DNA of 64,000 bases from Epiperipatus broadwayi. Its lineage: Eukaryota > Onychophora > Udeonychophora > Euonychophora > Peripatidae. The position numbers and the translations under genes were made by a program. The stretch is from NCBI GenBank assembly GCA_028023455.1, contig JAQFVV010012496.1, forward strand, positions 3,847,764-3,911,763. Reading direction: 5' to 3'. Shown one piece after another: positions 11,028-22,790 of this stretch. The notes beneath the pieces are model-generated. The model did not search any database and was not told where the DNA came from. It was given only the letters and a program-made list of their open reading frames with translations. The number at the start of each line of letters is the position of its first letter. The first letter of the stretch is position 1.

Positions 11028-11200
11028 CAATGCTCTCAGATCCAAGACTCCTCACTGCTGAAGGCCACAAGCCAGAAACTAGTCTGGGGATATTGGATGA
11101 GTAGGCACTAGATGGGTATTTTATGCACAAGCCTTCTGGCATCCACTGATTACTCTAGCTTGCTGTGTGTAGCAATACATATAGTGAGTTTTGCCTGTTT
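11028..11200 (+). repeat. Family A single half-unit A5 with 14 bp target duplication
   Basis: A monomeric, non-palindromic copy from CAATGCTCTCAGATCC to TTTTGCCTGTTT, flanked by exact TAAGAATGTGTGTG at 11014-11027 and 11201-11214. It spans the hammerhead segment: stem I TCCTCA/TGGGGA is intact, stem II is GGC/GCC where other copies have AGC/GCT (a compensated change), GAAA and C17 are intact, but the core reads CTGCTGA instead of CUGANGA. Confidence 0.9.
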
Positions 11201-11279
11201 TAAGAATGTGTGTGGTGAGATTTAAAATGATTTTTTCCTTTGTTATTTACTTCTTATTCTCAAATTCTATTGGCTGAGA

Positions 11280-11670
11280 AGTTTTAAAAATATTTTATCC
11301 TCCAATTTTAATGCTAGCAGCTTGCTTATTAATTAAACTCACTTTATTTCTATTTATTAAAAATTGCCTCCTTAATTTTTCTTTTATTATGGTTTCTCTT
11401 TACATAAAAAATCTTAACATTTTCAGGATCGAACATGATCCAAGAAACTGCTAATGGTAAAATTCAGGATTTATGAAATTTGAGTTGATGACATTTGTTT
11501 CCATATGTTTTGTTTGAATTTAATAGCAGTTGAGGAGGGTCAAGGAATTAATCAAAAGTACTTCCATGGGTTGAAAAAACTGTATATTATGTTTTAATTA
11601 CCATTATATTTATTATTTTTATTGTTATTTCAGTATTTTTTAATTAACAAACATTTTATTTGTATATATA
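11280..11670. repeat. Family C repeat, copy C3
   Basis: Starts with CAGCTTGCTTATTAATTA as in C2, then continues in inverted orientation (GGAATTAATCAAAAGTACTT, TTACCATTATATTTATTATT) to a (TA)n tract. It is therefore a rearranged or folded C unit. Confidence 0.6.
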
Positions 11671-11676
11671 TATATA

Positions 11677-11846
11677 AGGATCTTGAGCTCAGACTTTCAA
11701 GCTCTCTACAGTTATCAACTTCATCTTATACCATTGATACACATGACCACCTATATGTGAAAAAGTTTTTTGGTTATGTGTCTCGGTTGCATAAGATGGA
11801 GTGAATAGCTTTAGGGAGCTTGAAAGTCTGAGTTCAAGTCCCTTAT
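11677..11846. repeat. Family D foldback, copy D3 (short)
   Basis: Palindrome with outer arms GAGCTCAGACTTTCAAGCTC / GGAGCTTGAAAGTCTGAGTT and inner arms CATCTTATACC / GCATAAGATGG. The hammerhead part is deleted. It sits directly at a (TA)n tract. Confidence 0.75.
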
Positions 11847-11892
11847 AATATATATCAAGTTTAGTATAGTCAATATACATGTATTTAAACAT

Positions 11893-12939
11893 AATATATT
11901 ATTCAAAGTAAACAAACTCATTAAATTTTTTTAAGACAACTTGTGTATATGTTTCAATTTAAAGTAAAATTGAATGCACAGCTGTTATATTAGAGTCTGA
12001 GCTCACACATATTACATAATAATAATTGTTATATAAAAATGCTTTGTTAAAATGATATAATTTTTTAAACATACTACAAAATTATGCAATATTTTTGCAT
12101 ATCTTAAAAAAAATGAAAGAAGGAGTTTAAAAGTTTGTTTGTACATTCAAAATCAAAGAATCCACCAATCAGCAACTCTAGGCTGTTGTTGTTTCATTTT
12201 AAAGCTTTTTTTCTGTAAACAATTGCCATCTTCAGATTTTTTTGAAACTAATAAATCAATATTTATCTTAATTCAAGATTTTACCACAAAACAGTGTAAA
12301 TGTGCCAAATTAATAGTAAAAAGGCTAAAAAAGAGATTTAAAGCTAAAACACAGCACTCCACAAGACATGGATCTGATTACCAATGTCAACAAGTTAATC
12401 AATATTTTAAGTTATTTCAGTAAAGTTATTTAATACTAGCATAGTTTAAGTATTGTGTATTTTCTCTTGTTTCAGCCATTGGAGTCCTTGTGATCCCAAA
12501 GTGAGCTTTGAAATAATTGTATATGAAATATAAATGTAAAAGATCTATTGCATGCAGGTAATGGATAAAACATATTTAGCCTCAGAGGGATTGTCAATTA
12601 ATAATAACATACTTTTGGCAACATCAAAGGCAAAGGTTCTCTTGGTTTACATGGATAAAATCTTATTTCTGTTCTTTATTAGAATAACAATCCACAGAAA
12701 ATAATTTAATATATATTAATGTAAAGCAATACGAAAACAGAGTTTAAATATAAAATTAAGTAAGATTTATTGTACCAAGTATATTTTCAACACTTTCATG
12801 TCATATTCGTGGTTAATCTGCTGAGTACATTAATTTTTTGCTGATAAGAATGATGTTTCATTTTTACCACATTAAATTTTATGTTTAAACTCTGTTTTAG
12901 TACTTTTTACATTAATAGTTAGAATGGCAGAGTATCAAA
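11893..12939. other. No recognisable gene
   Basis: AT-rich sequence with an open frame of 94 codons at 12139-12423 (plus) that shows no recognisable domain; Cys/Lys-rich composition but no motif spacing that I would call a zinc finger. No repeat family found. Confidence 0.4.
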
Positions 12940-13245
12940 ATGTAATTCAATATACATAATAACAGTAAAAATAATAAATATAAGTTTTTTTATATGTCAA
13001 AGCATTGACCAGGAAGCGAACCAGGGCCAGCTGCTTGGAAGGCAGCTATGCTAACTGCTAGGCTACCAACTAACTATACAGTCTTTCAATCCACAGAAGT
13101 ACTTTAGTTAACCTCTTAATCGAAAGTACTTATGTAGATTGAAAGAATGTTTAAAATAATTAATTACCATTATATTTATTATTTTTATTGTTTTTACAAT
13201 AGTTTTTAATTAATGGACGTTTTATTGTATAACTCAATATATATA
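12940..13245. repeat. Family C foldback C4, interrupted by a SINE
   Basis: Left block ATAACAGTAAAAATAATAAA and TACAGTCTTTCAATCCAC match C2; the right part repeats them inverted (CTTATGTAGATTGAAAGA, TTATTATTTTTATTG) up to a (TA)n tract. The left arm is split at about 12983-13072 by a minus-strand tRNA-derived SINE, so C4 is older than that SINE. Confidence 0.65.
12983..13072 (-). mobile_element. tRNA-derived SINE (S1)
   Basis: Minus strand reads GTTGGTAGCCTAGCAGTTAG (box A-like), GCTGCCTTCCAAGCAGC (anticodon-arm-like hairpin), and TGGTTCGCTTCCTGG (box B-like, GGTTCG core), then an A-rich end that appears as TTTTTTT on the plus strand. It resembles S2-S4 but with a different anticodon-loop sequence. 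No clear target duplication was seen. Confidence 0.7.
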
Positions 13246-13249
13246 TATA

Positions 13250-14840
13250 TGTTTTGAACATCTATATAATTATCTTTAGAATTATTTAAATGAGGCTAAG
13301 ATAATCAAGATCATCTTTAAAGTAATATCACTTAACATAATATGTTTTGTGATAAGGAATATCTACTGATGGCAAGTCCACTTATAGTACCTGATGGTCT
13401 AATATCTTGATGATGATCAGAAGTGATATATTAATCACAGCACTTTGATAGGTTTATTATTACAGTTATTTTAGCACTTATGTATGCGCAAACAGCAGAA
13501 ATATTGATGTTTGCTCTTTTATAATATTATTCTCCAAGCTTGTCATTGGTTTGGTAACAATTAGCCTAAAATTCTACAGTATGCCTCTTTAAACTGGTAT
13601 TAAAGATTAATTAATTATCTGGCTTCTGATATTCTGTTCACTGTTGTTGGTAATTTCCTTTAATTGTAAACTTGTTGCTTATATATAAGCTTCTGATACC
13701 GATTCTTTGCACATTGTTTACAAGACTCTTTGTTTATCTCTTCACTATATGCCATTAGAATATATACATTTATTAAAAAACATTTATAAATTTAATATAT
13801 ACATATAATGTCATAAGGAAGCACTTCAAATAATTAGCAGTATTTTATCACGTTTTCTTAGCAATGCTAAAAAAAAAACAAAAAACAGAATTAGAATATC
13901 TTTACGTAAATACACAAATAATTAGTTAATTTTATTAACTCTCTTACAGCAATCATCTTTCATATGATCTCCAGCTGTTTCCTCCAGATGTTATCCGTCT
14001 ATTTAAAAAAAAAATCTTATAGCTTGTGATACGTTAAATCATATGCAGCAATACTAGAGGCTGGGCTGACACACGTCATATGACCTTTATAAAAGGGTTA
14101 AAGTTTCAAGGAAGTAAAATCAATCAAAAACTAACAAACTAACAATTTTTAGAGTTGATCCAATGGAAAGAATCATCAATTATTTTAAAATGCAAACTGT
14201 ACATATATTATAAAATTTAATTGTAGTTAAAAATTTTCACCAAAGCTGAAATAATTATATCTAAGATTTAAATTGACAGACCACATGTATATAAATAATC
14301 TAAATATGTAAATACTTTGTCATGTGACTAAATCAATTTAACTTGACATTTCGAATATTTTAAAATAAAATGTCTCTGATCTTCACCCATTTGGTAATGC
14401 AGACTATGGCTTATTTATAGTAATACAATATATACCAATTATCTAAATAGAATTTTCAACAAAACAAAGTTAGTAAAAACGATTATAAGTAAATAAACAT
14501 GGTATATATATATATTTAAAAAATGAATGAAATAAAAATAAATTCAATTTACATTTTTCTGCATAAAATATGTCAAATTCTCTAAAGAGCGCAACTCTAC
14601 TAACAGACGCATCATGTCTAAATTTGGATAAATGAAGTAAATTATATTGAAATAATAATATGAAAATAAATTATTATTTAAAAAAAAATTCTCTTATTCT
14701 TTCTCTGTCAGAATCAAAATTTGAGATGCTGTCGTCTTTATTTTTACATTAAGCATTTTTTTTTGTTTGTTTTATTTTGTGTAATAACTAATTAAACACC
14801 TCAAACACCCCTTTTCTTTTGTTTCTTAATAGTTTTGATA
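13250..14840. other. No recognisable gene
   Basis: AT-rich DNA with poly-A/T runs and a (TA)n tract near 14505. No frame, family repeat or RNA fold was recognised. Confidence 0.4.
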
Positions 14841-14846
14841 AAAAGA

Positions 14847-15203
14847 AAAAAAATCTCTTCATCACTAAATGCACTCAGTGTGAGCCAGAGTAATAAATGG
14901 ATGCCAGAAGGCTTGTGCATAAAACCCCTATCTAGTGTCTACTCATCCAATATCCCCAGGATAGTTTCTAGCTTATGGCTTTCATCAGTGAGGAGCCATG
15001 GATCTGAGATCCTAAGATTTAGATGCAGTGCTCTCAGATCCAAGGTTTCTCACTGACAAAAGCCACAAGCTAGAAACTAGCCAGGGGATATTGGATAAGA
15101 AGGCACTAGATAGGGATTTTATGCACAAGCCTTCTGGCATCCATTGATTACTCTGGCTTGCACTGAGTGGCACTACTGTATGGAGAGTTTTGCCTTTTTT
15201 AAA
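14847..15203. repeat. Family A inverted dimer, copy A6
   Basis: Arms 14847-15010 (minus orientation) and 15030-15203 (plus orientation) are reverse complements with the usual A order. Each arm has a hammerhead segment; the left one is the better (separate entry), the right one reads CTGACAA with GAAA intact and a lost stem III. Confidence 0.85.
14953..14994 (-). ncRNA. Hammerhead ribozyme candidate, family A (left arm of A6)
   Basis: Minus strand: stem I TCCTCA (14989-14994) with TGGGGA (14953-14958); core CTGATGA (14982-14988); stem II AGC-CATAA-GCT; GAAA; then CTATC before C17. All CUGANGA and GAAA bases are present. Position 16.1 is C rather than U and stem III is poor, so cleavage would be weak or absent. 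The stem II closing pair is A-A instead of the usual G-C. Confidence 0.6.
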
Positions 15204-15209
15204 TCCTGT

Positions 15210-15734
15210 TTTACATGAGAACAATCACTTATTTATCATCTGAAGAAGAATGCACTCAAAAATATAAAATCTTCCACTATACTTTCTTTCCTTGATCTGT
15301 TGTAGGTTATGATTTTATCCTGGGTTAAAAAGTACACATCATTTTGTCAAAGCAAATAATTTTCAGTTATGTCCAATAATAACCAAATACGTTGATTTTA
15401 TACAGTGATTATAGTAATAGATAAATTTGTTCTTAGATTTTTCTTGTTTTACAAAATTACAACAACAGTCAATAATAAAATTTGATATATATAAATATGG
15501 AGTCTATATAATTTCCTTTAGAATTGTCTGGACAATGCTAAAGAATTGAGGATCACTTTCAAACTTTGCATATTTTATCAACATGATATACACAGGAGTA
15601 CCCCAAAATAACCAGAATATTATAATAAAAAATTGTTTATTATTTTTGAGTGTTATAAATTTAATTTCTTTCAAATTACTATCCATTAGATGCAATACAC
15701 TGGTCTAAATGTATTTTCATTTTTCAAAGTAATT
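15210..15734. other. No recognisable gene
   Basis: AT-rich, an isolated 63-codon open frame on the minus strand at 15504-15695 has no recognisable domain. No repeat family assigned. Confidence 0.4.
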
Positions 15735-15845
15735 CAGAAATATTTAAAATATCCCTGTCAGGACCCCCCCCCCCAAACCTCTGATCATGGTTTCATGCTC
15801 TGGCACTCCTCAGAGAGGTGTTAGGATAGGTTCAGAAATACTTTC
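15735..15845 (-). repeat. Family J partial copy J2 with G-run
   Basis: Minus strand matches the J copy at 40180-40290: CTGAACCTATCCTAAC, the hammerhead, TTTGGGGGGG and CCTGACAG followed by GATATTTTAAA. Only about 110 bp of the unit is present. Confidence 0.75.
15777..15819 (-). ncRNA. Hammerhead ribozyme, type I, family J (core intact)
   Basis: Minus strand, 5' to 3': stem I ACCTCT (15814-15819); core CTGAGGA (15807-15813); stem II GTGC-CAGA-GCAT; GAAA; a short stem III region ACCATGAT; U16.1 and C17; stem I partner AGAGGT (15777-15782), an exact 6 bp complement. The copy at 40203 has AGGGGT in the same place, which still pairs through G-U. All core bases expected for CUGANGA...GAAA...UH are present. 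Beyond stem I, CCTAA and TTGGG can form an outer helix after a one-base bulge. Stem III is imperfect in this copy. Confidence 0.75.
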
Positions 15846-17254
15846 AAAGCAATTCATTTTAACATGTTTTATCCCCCAGTTCTAAGTCTGCAAAAAGATT
15901 GAGACATTGTTTTCATTCAAGAGATTAAAAAAAGTGGCATGAAACGAGATCGAGTGAATACGGCTGATAGATAAGCTAGAGGATGTTGAATTTAATTAAA
16001 AATTGTTTCACACTCAAGGCTTTGAGAGATCACACTTTGTGGATGTGAAGTGTGCACTCTTTTCTTTGTCACAAAACAGAAATTATGTTTTACCACATCA
16101 CATAAATATTTCAGAACTTGCAGATAAAATGTCTGACCATTACGAAGTAAATTTGAAAGAAAAATGCCATTTGCATAAAAAAACAGGGTTGTCTTGACTT
16201 TGGACTTCACTTGCCGAGCTTTTTAAAGACATGGTGAATTTAACATTTCAATTAAACCTCTCATAAACTTGTGCTTTCATATAATCAGCTTTATTGTAAT
16301 CTGTTTCAAGCATTACAACTTTTTTCCTTGTCATTTTCTGTAAACAAAAACAGAATTTCACATTATCGAACTTTTCTTATTATAAACAAGTGACAAAAAT
16401 GCAAAATGCGATTTACAAAACAATGTGTTATGTGGCCCCATGAATTCACATGGTGATGTCATTTGACAGATTGATGCAGAAGGGTCCCTGCAAGAAGTAT
16501 GTAACAGCTGACATATACATTACAACAGGCACACAAATTAGAGAATGATTCCAGTTACTTTTGAGTCTCCCCTTGTATGAGTCATCTATCTAGGCTGTAC
16601 ATTTATAGCACCAGATAGTGCTCATATGAGCTGATAATTTTAATAAGTACATCAGTTGATACACTTTCATTTATCAACAGTTGTTTATGCTCATTTAGCA
16701 AAATATTGAATATATATTACAGTTTATTTAGTATTAATACTTATGTATATATAGGCAGCATTTGAATTTGCTTGATAATTAGGATTGTCATCACACTATA
16801 TTATACTTAAATCGAATTTCAAATGACAAATAATTATTTGCCATTATTCTTTTGATTCTTTTTATTTCATTTAGTTAGAAATATTTGTTCAGTGTGTGTT
16901 ATGGTACTGATGGTGATTAATTCTGTTAAATTATATTACATATACTTATTGAAGGTTATATAAATATTGTAATTATATAGTACAATATTAATAATACGCT
17001 GATGCGTTGCGGTGAAACTTCTCTATGTAATAATTTATGTAGGCTTAGCACTCTCAGAGTTTTGTTACTCCATAATCCTAATTGTCTGTATCCTACTTTA
17101 ACAATTTTTTCAAAAGTATATATAAGTATATACAAGTGCCATTTTTTTTGTTTATAGAGTTATTCAGTTTTCAATATTCATATGCATGTCTTGTCATTTT
17201 CCAAACATTATAAAATTATATATATATGTATATAATAGTTTTTGGATTAAATTG
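15846..17254. other. No recognisable gene
   Basis: AT-rich; overlapping 64- and 72-codon frames on opposite strands at 15992-16210 show no domain. A T-rich stretch and a (TA)n tract near 17220 precede the next foldback. Confidence 0.4.
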
Positions 17255-17548
17255 TGTATTAGTATAGATTAATTCCAAATGTTTTGATGAAATAGCACTG
17301 CCATTGTCAAAGTTAACATTTCAAAGAAAAAACATTAGATCTCAAATACTAATGAGATTGAGTATGAGGTAAAGAATAAGATTGACCATCTTCTGAATGC
17401 TCAACTACTTTTCACTCAATCTCATTTTTTACTTCACACTCAATCTCATTACTATCTGAGGTTTAGTGGTTTTTCTTTGAAAAGTTAACCTTGACAATGG
17501 CAGATACTATTCACCAAAACATTGGGAATTAATCAATACTAACACCCT
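17255..17548. repeat. Foldback element with about 60-100 bp arms
   Basis: ATTAATTCCAAATGTTTTG and CTGCCATTGTCAAAGTTAAC on the left are answered by GTTAACCTTGACAATGGCAG and CAAAACATTGGGAATTAAT on the right. Inside, AATGAGATTGAGTATGAGG is answered by CACTCAATCTCATT twice. Seen once in the window, no coding capacity. Confidence 0.75.
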
Positions 17549-17590
17549 GGTTAAACCAAAAGTCATTTTATTTACATCATATATATATAT

Positions 17591-19862
17591 TGTAACGATC
17601 CGGAGAAAGGGACTTAACGTAAATCTGCACTACAGGGCGCCATCTAGGCATTTGAACCTAGAAAAATTTATAGAGTAGGCAGATACGTAAGTAAAAAAAA
17701 AAAAAATTTTTTTTTTTTTATATTTTGGTTCCGGTCGCTAGCCCATGTCACTAGCTCAGTGGAGACGCATATGTAACGATATATAAATATGTCGTTACAT
17801 TTATTTAAAATAAAAACTTAAAAGTTCGCAAATAAAAGGAAAAAACTAAACGCTAAAATTAAAAATGTTTGTTATACGTATATACATTCGCACAGATGCT
17901 AAACTTTAAAAATATTTTTTTCATAAACAAAAAAAAAAAGTATCTGAACGTATTTTTTTTTAATAAAAAAATACCAGATTTTTATAAGTTAAAGTAAAAA
18001 CAGGTATTAATTAATTCCTGTAATCTGTAAATGGAAATGATTGTTTATTAATTATCTAAAAGCTGTGTAATTAAAAAGTCAGATGAAAAGTTAGATAAGA
18101 GAAGAAAGAAATTTTAGCTTGACCAATGGAAGCACTAAGCCTTGGCTCGGACCCTAACGAAAGTGATAGACTAGTGACGTTTTGTTCATTGAATCCTTGT
18201 GGATAATATAAAAAGGGAAATACAGTTTTTTTCGGACAGTTACAGCGTTGTGTGTTTGAGAGATGTGGTATGACGCACATACCACACTCTCTATAAAAAA
18301 AAAAAAATGAAAAGACTGATACCTTGAACCAGCTATTGCCATCTCCAGAACATTACCTTCCAACGGAGGCGCCGCGGGAATTGAAAGCAGAGGCCTGGAC
18401 TCTTCTACCATAAGCTAATGAAATGAACAATTGTTAAAATCAATTAAGGACTTTCGTCAAGTTTTACAAATTGATAAACAAGAAAACTGAAATGTTAAAA
18501 CGGACTCTTATCTGACTTTTGTAAGTTTTTAAATCAAATTAATAATGTTTAATTTTATATGTTTTCCGATTGATAAACATCATTTCCATTTTTTTTTCTT
18601 ATTGTAAAGATTATTTAAATGTATGAAATTTAAGTTGTTTATAGACGCTTGCATGGATTCGTTTGCGGTTAATTATATTTTGGTTTTCATATTTGATCAA
18701 AATATATAGACATTCGATAAATAATGATACCTTACGGTGAGTATCTAAAATGTATTTATTCGGATGTCTTTTAAGTTATTGGTGACAACGCAAGTATCTT
18801 ATGGTGAATACTATTGGGTTACTTATAAGTTTCCCTCTGCGATTGTCGGTATCAATAATTTTGTATTTTGATCGTTTATGTTTATTTTGAAATGTTTTTG
18901 ACCGTGGAATCTATGTAATCGATCTATACCCAACATTTTTAAACAAATCTGTGCGAACGTATTTAAATGTTAAAATTAAGTCGGGCGTGAATGGCTATAT
19001 AGTTTGCAAAGTTGTATTAAGGGAGGGTAATCTTAGGTTATTCATTTCGTAGTTGAATTGGTTCAATGGATTGGATATATTTGTGTAATTAGTAGATGTA
19101 GTATGAGGTCCGCTATGGGCAGGATTATAGATATATGCCACACACCCTCTGTTTGCCTATGGATGGGTTTGTAAGTTGGCAGAAGACCGCAGTCCATTCC
19201 TATGGAGTTTTTTGTTTATTGATCTACTTGCCAATAGATGTCACATTCCTGTTGGTGGAGAGTCAATCTCTTCTCTATTTCTACTTATTGTTCAGATGTA
19301 CATTCCTGACAATATAGTATTTTGTGTTGTCATATCATGCTACATTGAATACATGAATGTATCAGATGGATTGGCACCAGTTGATTGCGAAATTTGTTGC
19401 CTAAGGTTAAATCAGGGAAGAATATTTTCTTTTCAAATGCAGACCTATGTAGTCCATTCATACTCGACCCTCTAAATAAATAGTAAACTCATTATTTGCA
19501 ATCTACTTAAATTTAGAATTAAAGATCAATATAAAAATATAAAATGTTAAACTTATTCCTCAAAATTTAAATATTATTTTATATGTGCGTAAATAAATAT
19601 TTTTATATGTTAATTTCTGGCAGTGGCTTTTACTCTTTGATATTTAAGATATAAATTAAGATATAGATTTTTATCTCTGCGTCTCCACTGAGCTAGTGAC
19701 TTGGGCTAACGATCGGAATATTTAAATAAAGTGGAATCTTAACAGCACGTATCTGCCTACTTTATAAATTTTTCTAGGCTCAAATGCCTAGATGGCGCCC
19801 TTGTAGTGCAGATATTGTTTTTGTGGTTAGATTCGATCTTCACTTTCATTCCGATTGGTACA
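17591..19862. mobile_element. 2.3 kb element with long terminal inverted repeats
   Basis: The first ~190 bp starting TGTAACGATCCGG and the last ~195 bp ending CCGATTGGTACA are inverted copies: both contain CTGCACTACA, GGGCGCCATCTAGGCATTTG, TAGGCAGATACGT and CACTAGCTCAGTGGAGACGC. The left arm holds a poly-A/poly-T insertion near 17690-17730. Both ends abut (TA)n tracts, so the target duplication cannot be told from the tract. No transposase motif was found in the 1.9 kb interior; the frames at 18071-18411 (minus) and 19135-19475 (plus) are short and unrecognised. A non-autonomous DNA transposon is the simplest reading. Confidence 0.75.
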
Positions 19863-19928
19863 ATATATATATACGATTTTTATCATCAGTACAAGATGTA
19901 TATCTCATTTAGTAATATATATATATAT

Positions 19929-20781
19929 TGTAACAGTAGCTAGGTTCGAATATGAGTACTAAAGAAAGTAAAAGGCACTAATGATTACAAACAAGTGTTT
20001 ATTGCAGTTGTTATTATGGATTATCAGAAAAAAATATGGGAGACTTTCTGGTCAGAAGATCAACAGAAGCTTGTACAATACTAAATTATGTGAAAGAAAT
20101 ATGAAGAAGGGAAACAAGAAAATTTCTCTCAATTCTTTTATTGCCAGGTGGCGAGACTGAGAATTCTGGATGCATGTAATTTGTCAGAAGGTCACATCAT
20201 TCACATCATAAGGTACAATATGCCTATGAATGTAGAAAGAATAATGTTAGGGGTGAGAAAGGCATCTATCGGAGAAGTGATAGAACTACTTAATGCACTG
20301 GACATGAGCATGTATGACCATAGTGTACCATTGAAATGAGGAAAGGAAATCCTAGATAAGCAAAGTGCTAGACTTGGGGTGGAAGAATGATGATCCGATG
20401 GGGATACGACATATAGAAAAGGAGGTGATGATAGTTACAAACCAAAATGGCAGTTCAAGCCAGATGCTCAGTGTCCACCAGACAAGCCAAATTATGGTCA
20501 AGTAAAGGGATCATAAAATGCTCTGTCACTCAAGCCCATAGCAAACCCAGAAAGGGATAAAGGATAGCTAAGCATCGGTTAAGAAGCCTTTCCAATACAC
20601 AGATGATATTTGAAGGCTATTGCACCAGGGAGGTATTTTAATAGTATCTGGGTTCGAATATGGGTACTAAAGAAAGTAAAAGGCACCAATGATTACAAAA
20701 GTGGGTTTATTGTGGTTGTTATTATGGATTGAATTAATAGATATGAGAAAATTTATAGATATACATTCGAACCCTGTTACA
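19929..20781 (+). mobile_element. Small LTR retrotransposon remnant with gag-like frame only
   Basis: Two direct repeats (about 19929-20020 and 20636-20781) share GGTTCGAATATG, GTACTAAAGAAAGTAAAAGG and TTATTATGGATT. The element begins TGTAACAG and ends CTGTTACA, the usual TG...CA inverted termini, with a further inverted TTCGAA. Between them lies a gag-like frame and no trace of reverse transcriptase, so it would depend on a helper. The right repeat is longer than the left by an extra terminal segment. Confidence 0.65.
20093..20341 (+). CDS. Gag-like fragment
   Basis: An open frame runs from a stop at about 20090 to the stop at 20339-20341. It has the pattern of a retrotransposon Gag middle region: NFSQFFYCQVARLR, a mostly helical stretch, then ERIMLGVRKASIGEVIELLN, which recalls the R-(x)n-ASIEEL segment of Gypsy Gag proteins. 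About 80 codons, no zinc knuckle seen before the stop. An ATG start is not evident. Similarity is by pattern only. Confidence 0.5.
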
Positions 20782-20789
20782 AAAGAGTG

Positions 20790-22790
20790 TGAGTGAAATA
20801 CATTAACCATTTAAAAGTGTGAATGTATATATATATATTACATGTATTGTTGTGATGTTGCATAGAATTAATTACTAACAGATAGATTTGTATGTGAAGA
20901 TGAAGAGGAGCAGTTATGTGCGTAGTTGTATTTTATTTTATTTTTTTGTTTTATATATTTTGTTGTTTATTACCATAAGTTACAATTATTGAAATAATAT
21001 CATTAATAGCACATGTTTCTTAATAAAAGCAAATTAAAATATAAGGCTGGAGAGAGTAATAAAAGGGTGTCACCAGTTGGGCCATGGGCGATTTCTGTTA
21101 ATGACACTTGTCATCAGAATTCCAAGAACTGGCCACTAAATATTTTGGGACAATGGAAACTTGATAATGCTAAAAACATTCCTGAGATAATGGTCATTAG
21201 AATATGGATAAACAAAAAAAAAGTGAGGTGAAAGTGAGATAAAAGAAAATAACTATATTATTTTCTTTTTTTTTAGGAGTGATTCAGAAAAGTGATCGTT
21301 ATAGAGAAAAAAGTGTGGAAAGTAAAATGATTTTATTAATTAATAAAAATTAATAAGAATAGATTCCACTGAAATGCTGGGGTAAACCAGACCAGTGTGT
21401 AGCTGTTTGTGACCTGCATACCACTATGACCTTTATCTATGGAGATTTTAGCCATCTATTACAAGCAAGTGAAGTGATCGCGGAGCTCCAAACAACAAGA
21501 ACTTTTGTGCCCTCAATTTTAAAATCACCTACCTAACACCTCTAGAATGGATTATAATATGTGTAAATGTTATAGAATCTTTCATCATCTTTCAGACTGA
21601 CAACTCTCACTAAGACAATCACCATTGTAATACTGTAAGCTTACAGGTGCTTTGCCTTAAATACATGAATGATCACCCTCAAAAGAGGTAACTATGACTT
21701 TCTCTCTATATATTGAATGAATATATAATCATTTAATACTAAATTAAGAAATGTTTGCTTTGTCCCAACTTTAAAAAAAAATTATAGAAAATAGATTAAA
21801 TTATATAATAAATACAACTCTAACACATAGTTGCACTCTGTCATGAATGTGTATACTGATATTATATATATGTATCAGAATGACTGGGTTGTATGATTGA
21901 GTTAGTGGTATATATGTCTATTAATAAATATTAGAATTTTAAGCTATAACTTGGGTATTTATTTGAATTACGAGACTCTTATACATTTTGGGGTTATTAT
22001 TTATAAAAGTTTACTGATACTCATGACCATATATCTCTAAAAGAAATAAAATAATAATATTCGTAGGGCAGATAGGAAAATTATAAAAGTATATAAATGA
22101 TGTTCCTTTGTAAGATAACCTTGGTTTTGTTCTCCCAATAGACATTGTCTCTAGACCTCGAGACTGAACTAGTTTGGATAAGGCACCCAAAAAGATCCAC
22201 TGAACCTTTTCTTTTGTTTTTGAGGAGTATAATTCTTATTAATTGGTAAGATTGGTGTTTGAGGTTGGACTTGTTTGATGCTCACAAATATACCTACTCA
22301 AAGCACAGATAATAACTTGTTCTCACTTAAATTCTTAGAATATGATCATGGGTAGAGTGTTAAAATATATATTACTAAAAGGGATGTACATCTAGTACTG
22401 GGGATAAAAAATATACTAAAAGCATTACTTTAATGTTCTGAAAGCTATTTTACTGTTATATTATTTTTATAAATTTGTTATTAATTTACTGTTGTTATTT
22501 TGCTGTAATATTGTTTACTTAGTGTTCTTTTTAATTTTGTTTACAAATGTTAAATAAATTGTGTTAATAAAATATAAATAATTAATAAAGTATAATTATG
22601 TTAATAACATAATGTTAAAGCAAATTTTAGTCTACTCTGTATAATAGTGATAAAATGTCACTTTGTCAGTATAAGCATTCATGAGTGAAAAATAATTAAT
22701 TAATTAATTAGTGAATTAATGATGAGGTCTTGATTTAATTTAACAGTGTTAGTTAATAATGGGGTTCTGCATACAATATACATATTTTAA
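20790..22790. other. No recognisable gene
   Basis: AT-rich. A small D-like fragment (ACTGATACTCATGACCATAT) sits at about 22013-22035. An isolated 72-codon frame at 21013-21231 has no domain. Otherwise nothing. Confidence 0.4.

Noticed and set aside
14835-15224. Two frames with similar SxSQSNQWMPEGLCIK peptides on opposite strands (also at 47321-48002)
   Set aside because: They are translations of the family A repeat arms, not proteins; the same peptide recurs wherever A occurs.
18071-18411. Overlapping 69- and 85-codon frames on the minus strand
   Set aside because: Inside the TIR element, no recognisable domain, mutually overlapping in different frames.
17591-19862. LTR retrotransposon with LTRs at both ends
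   Set aside because: The end repeats are inverted, not direct, and no gag or pol block lies between.
20148-20339. Treating the gag-like frame as a complete gene with this start
   Set aside because: The frame continues upstream to a stop near 20090 and the first codon in this reading is GTG; kept only as a fragment.
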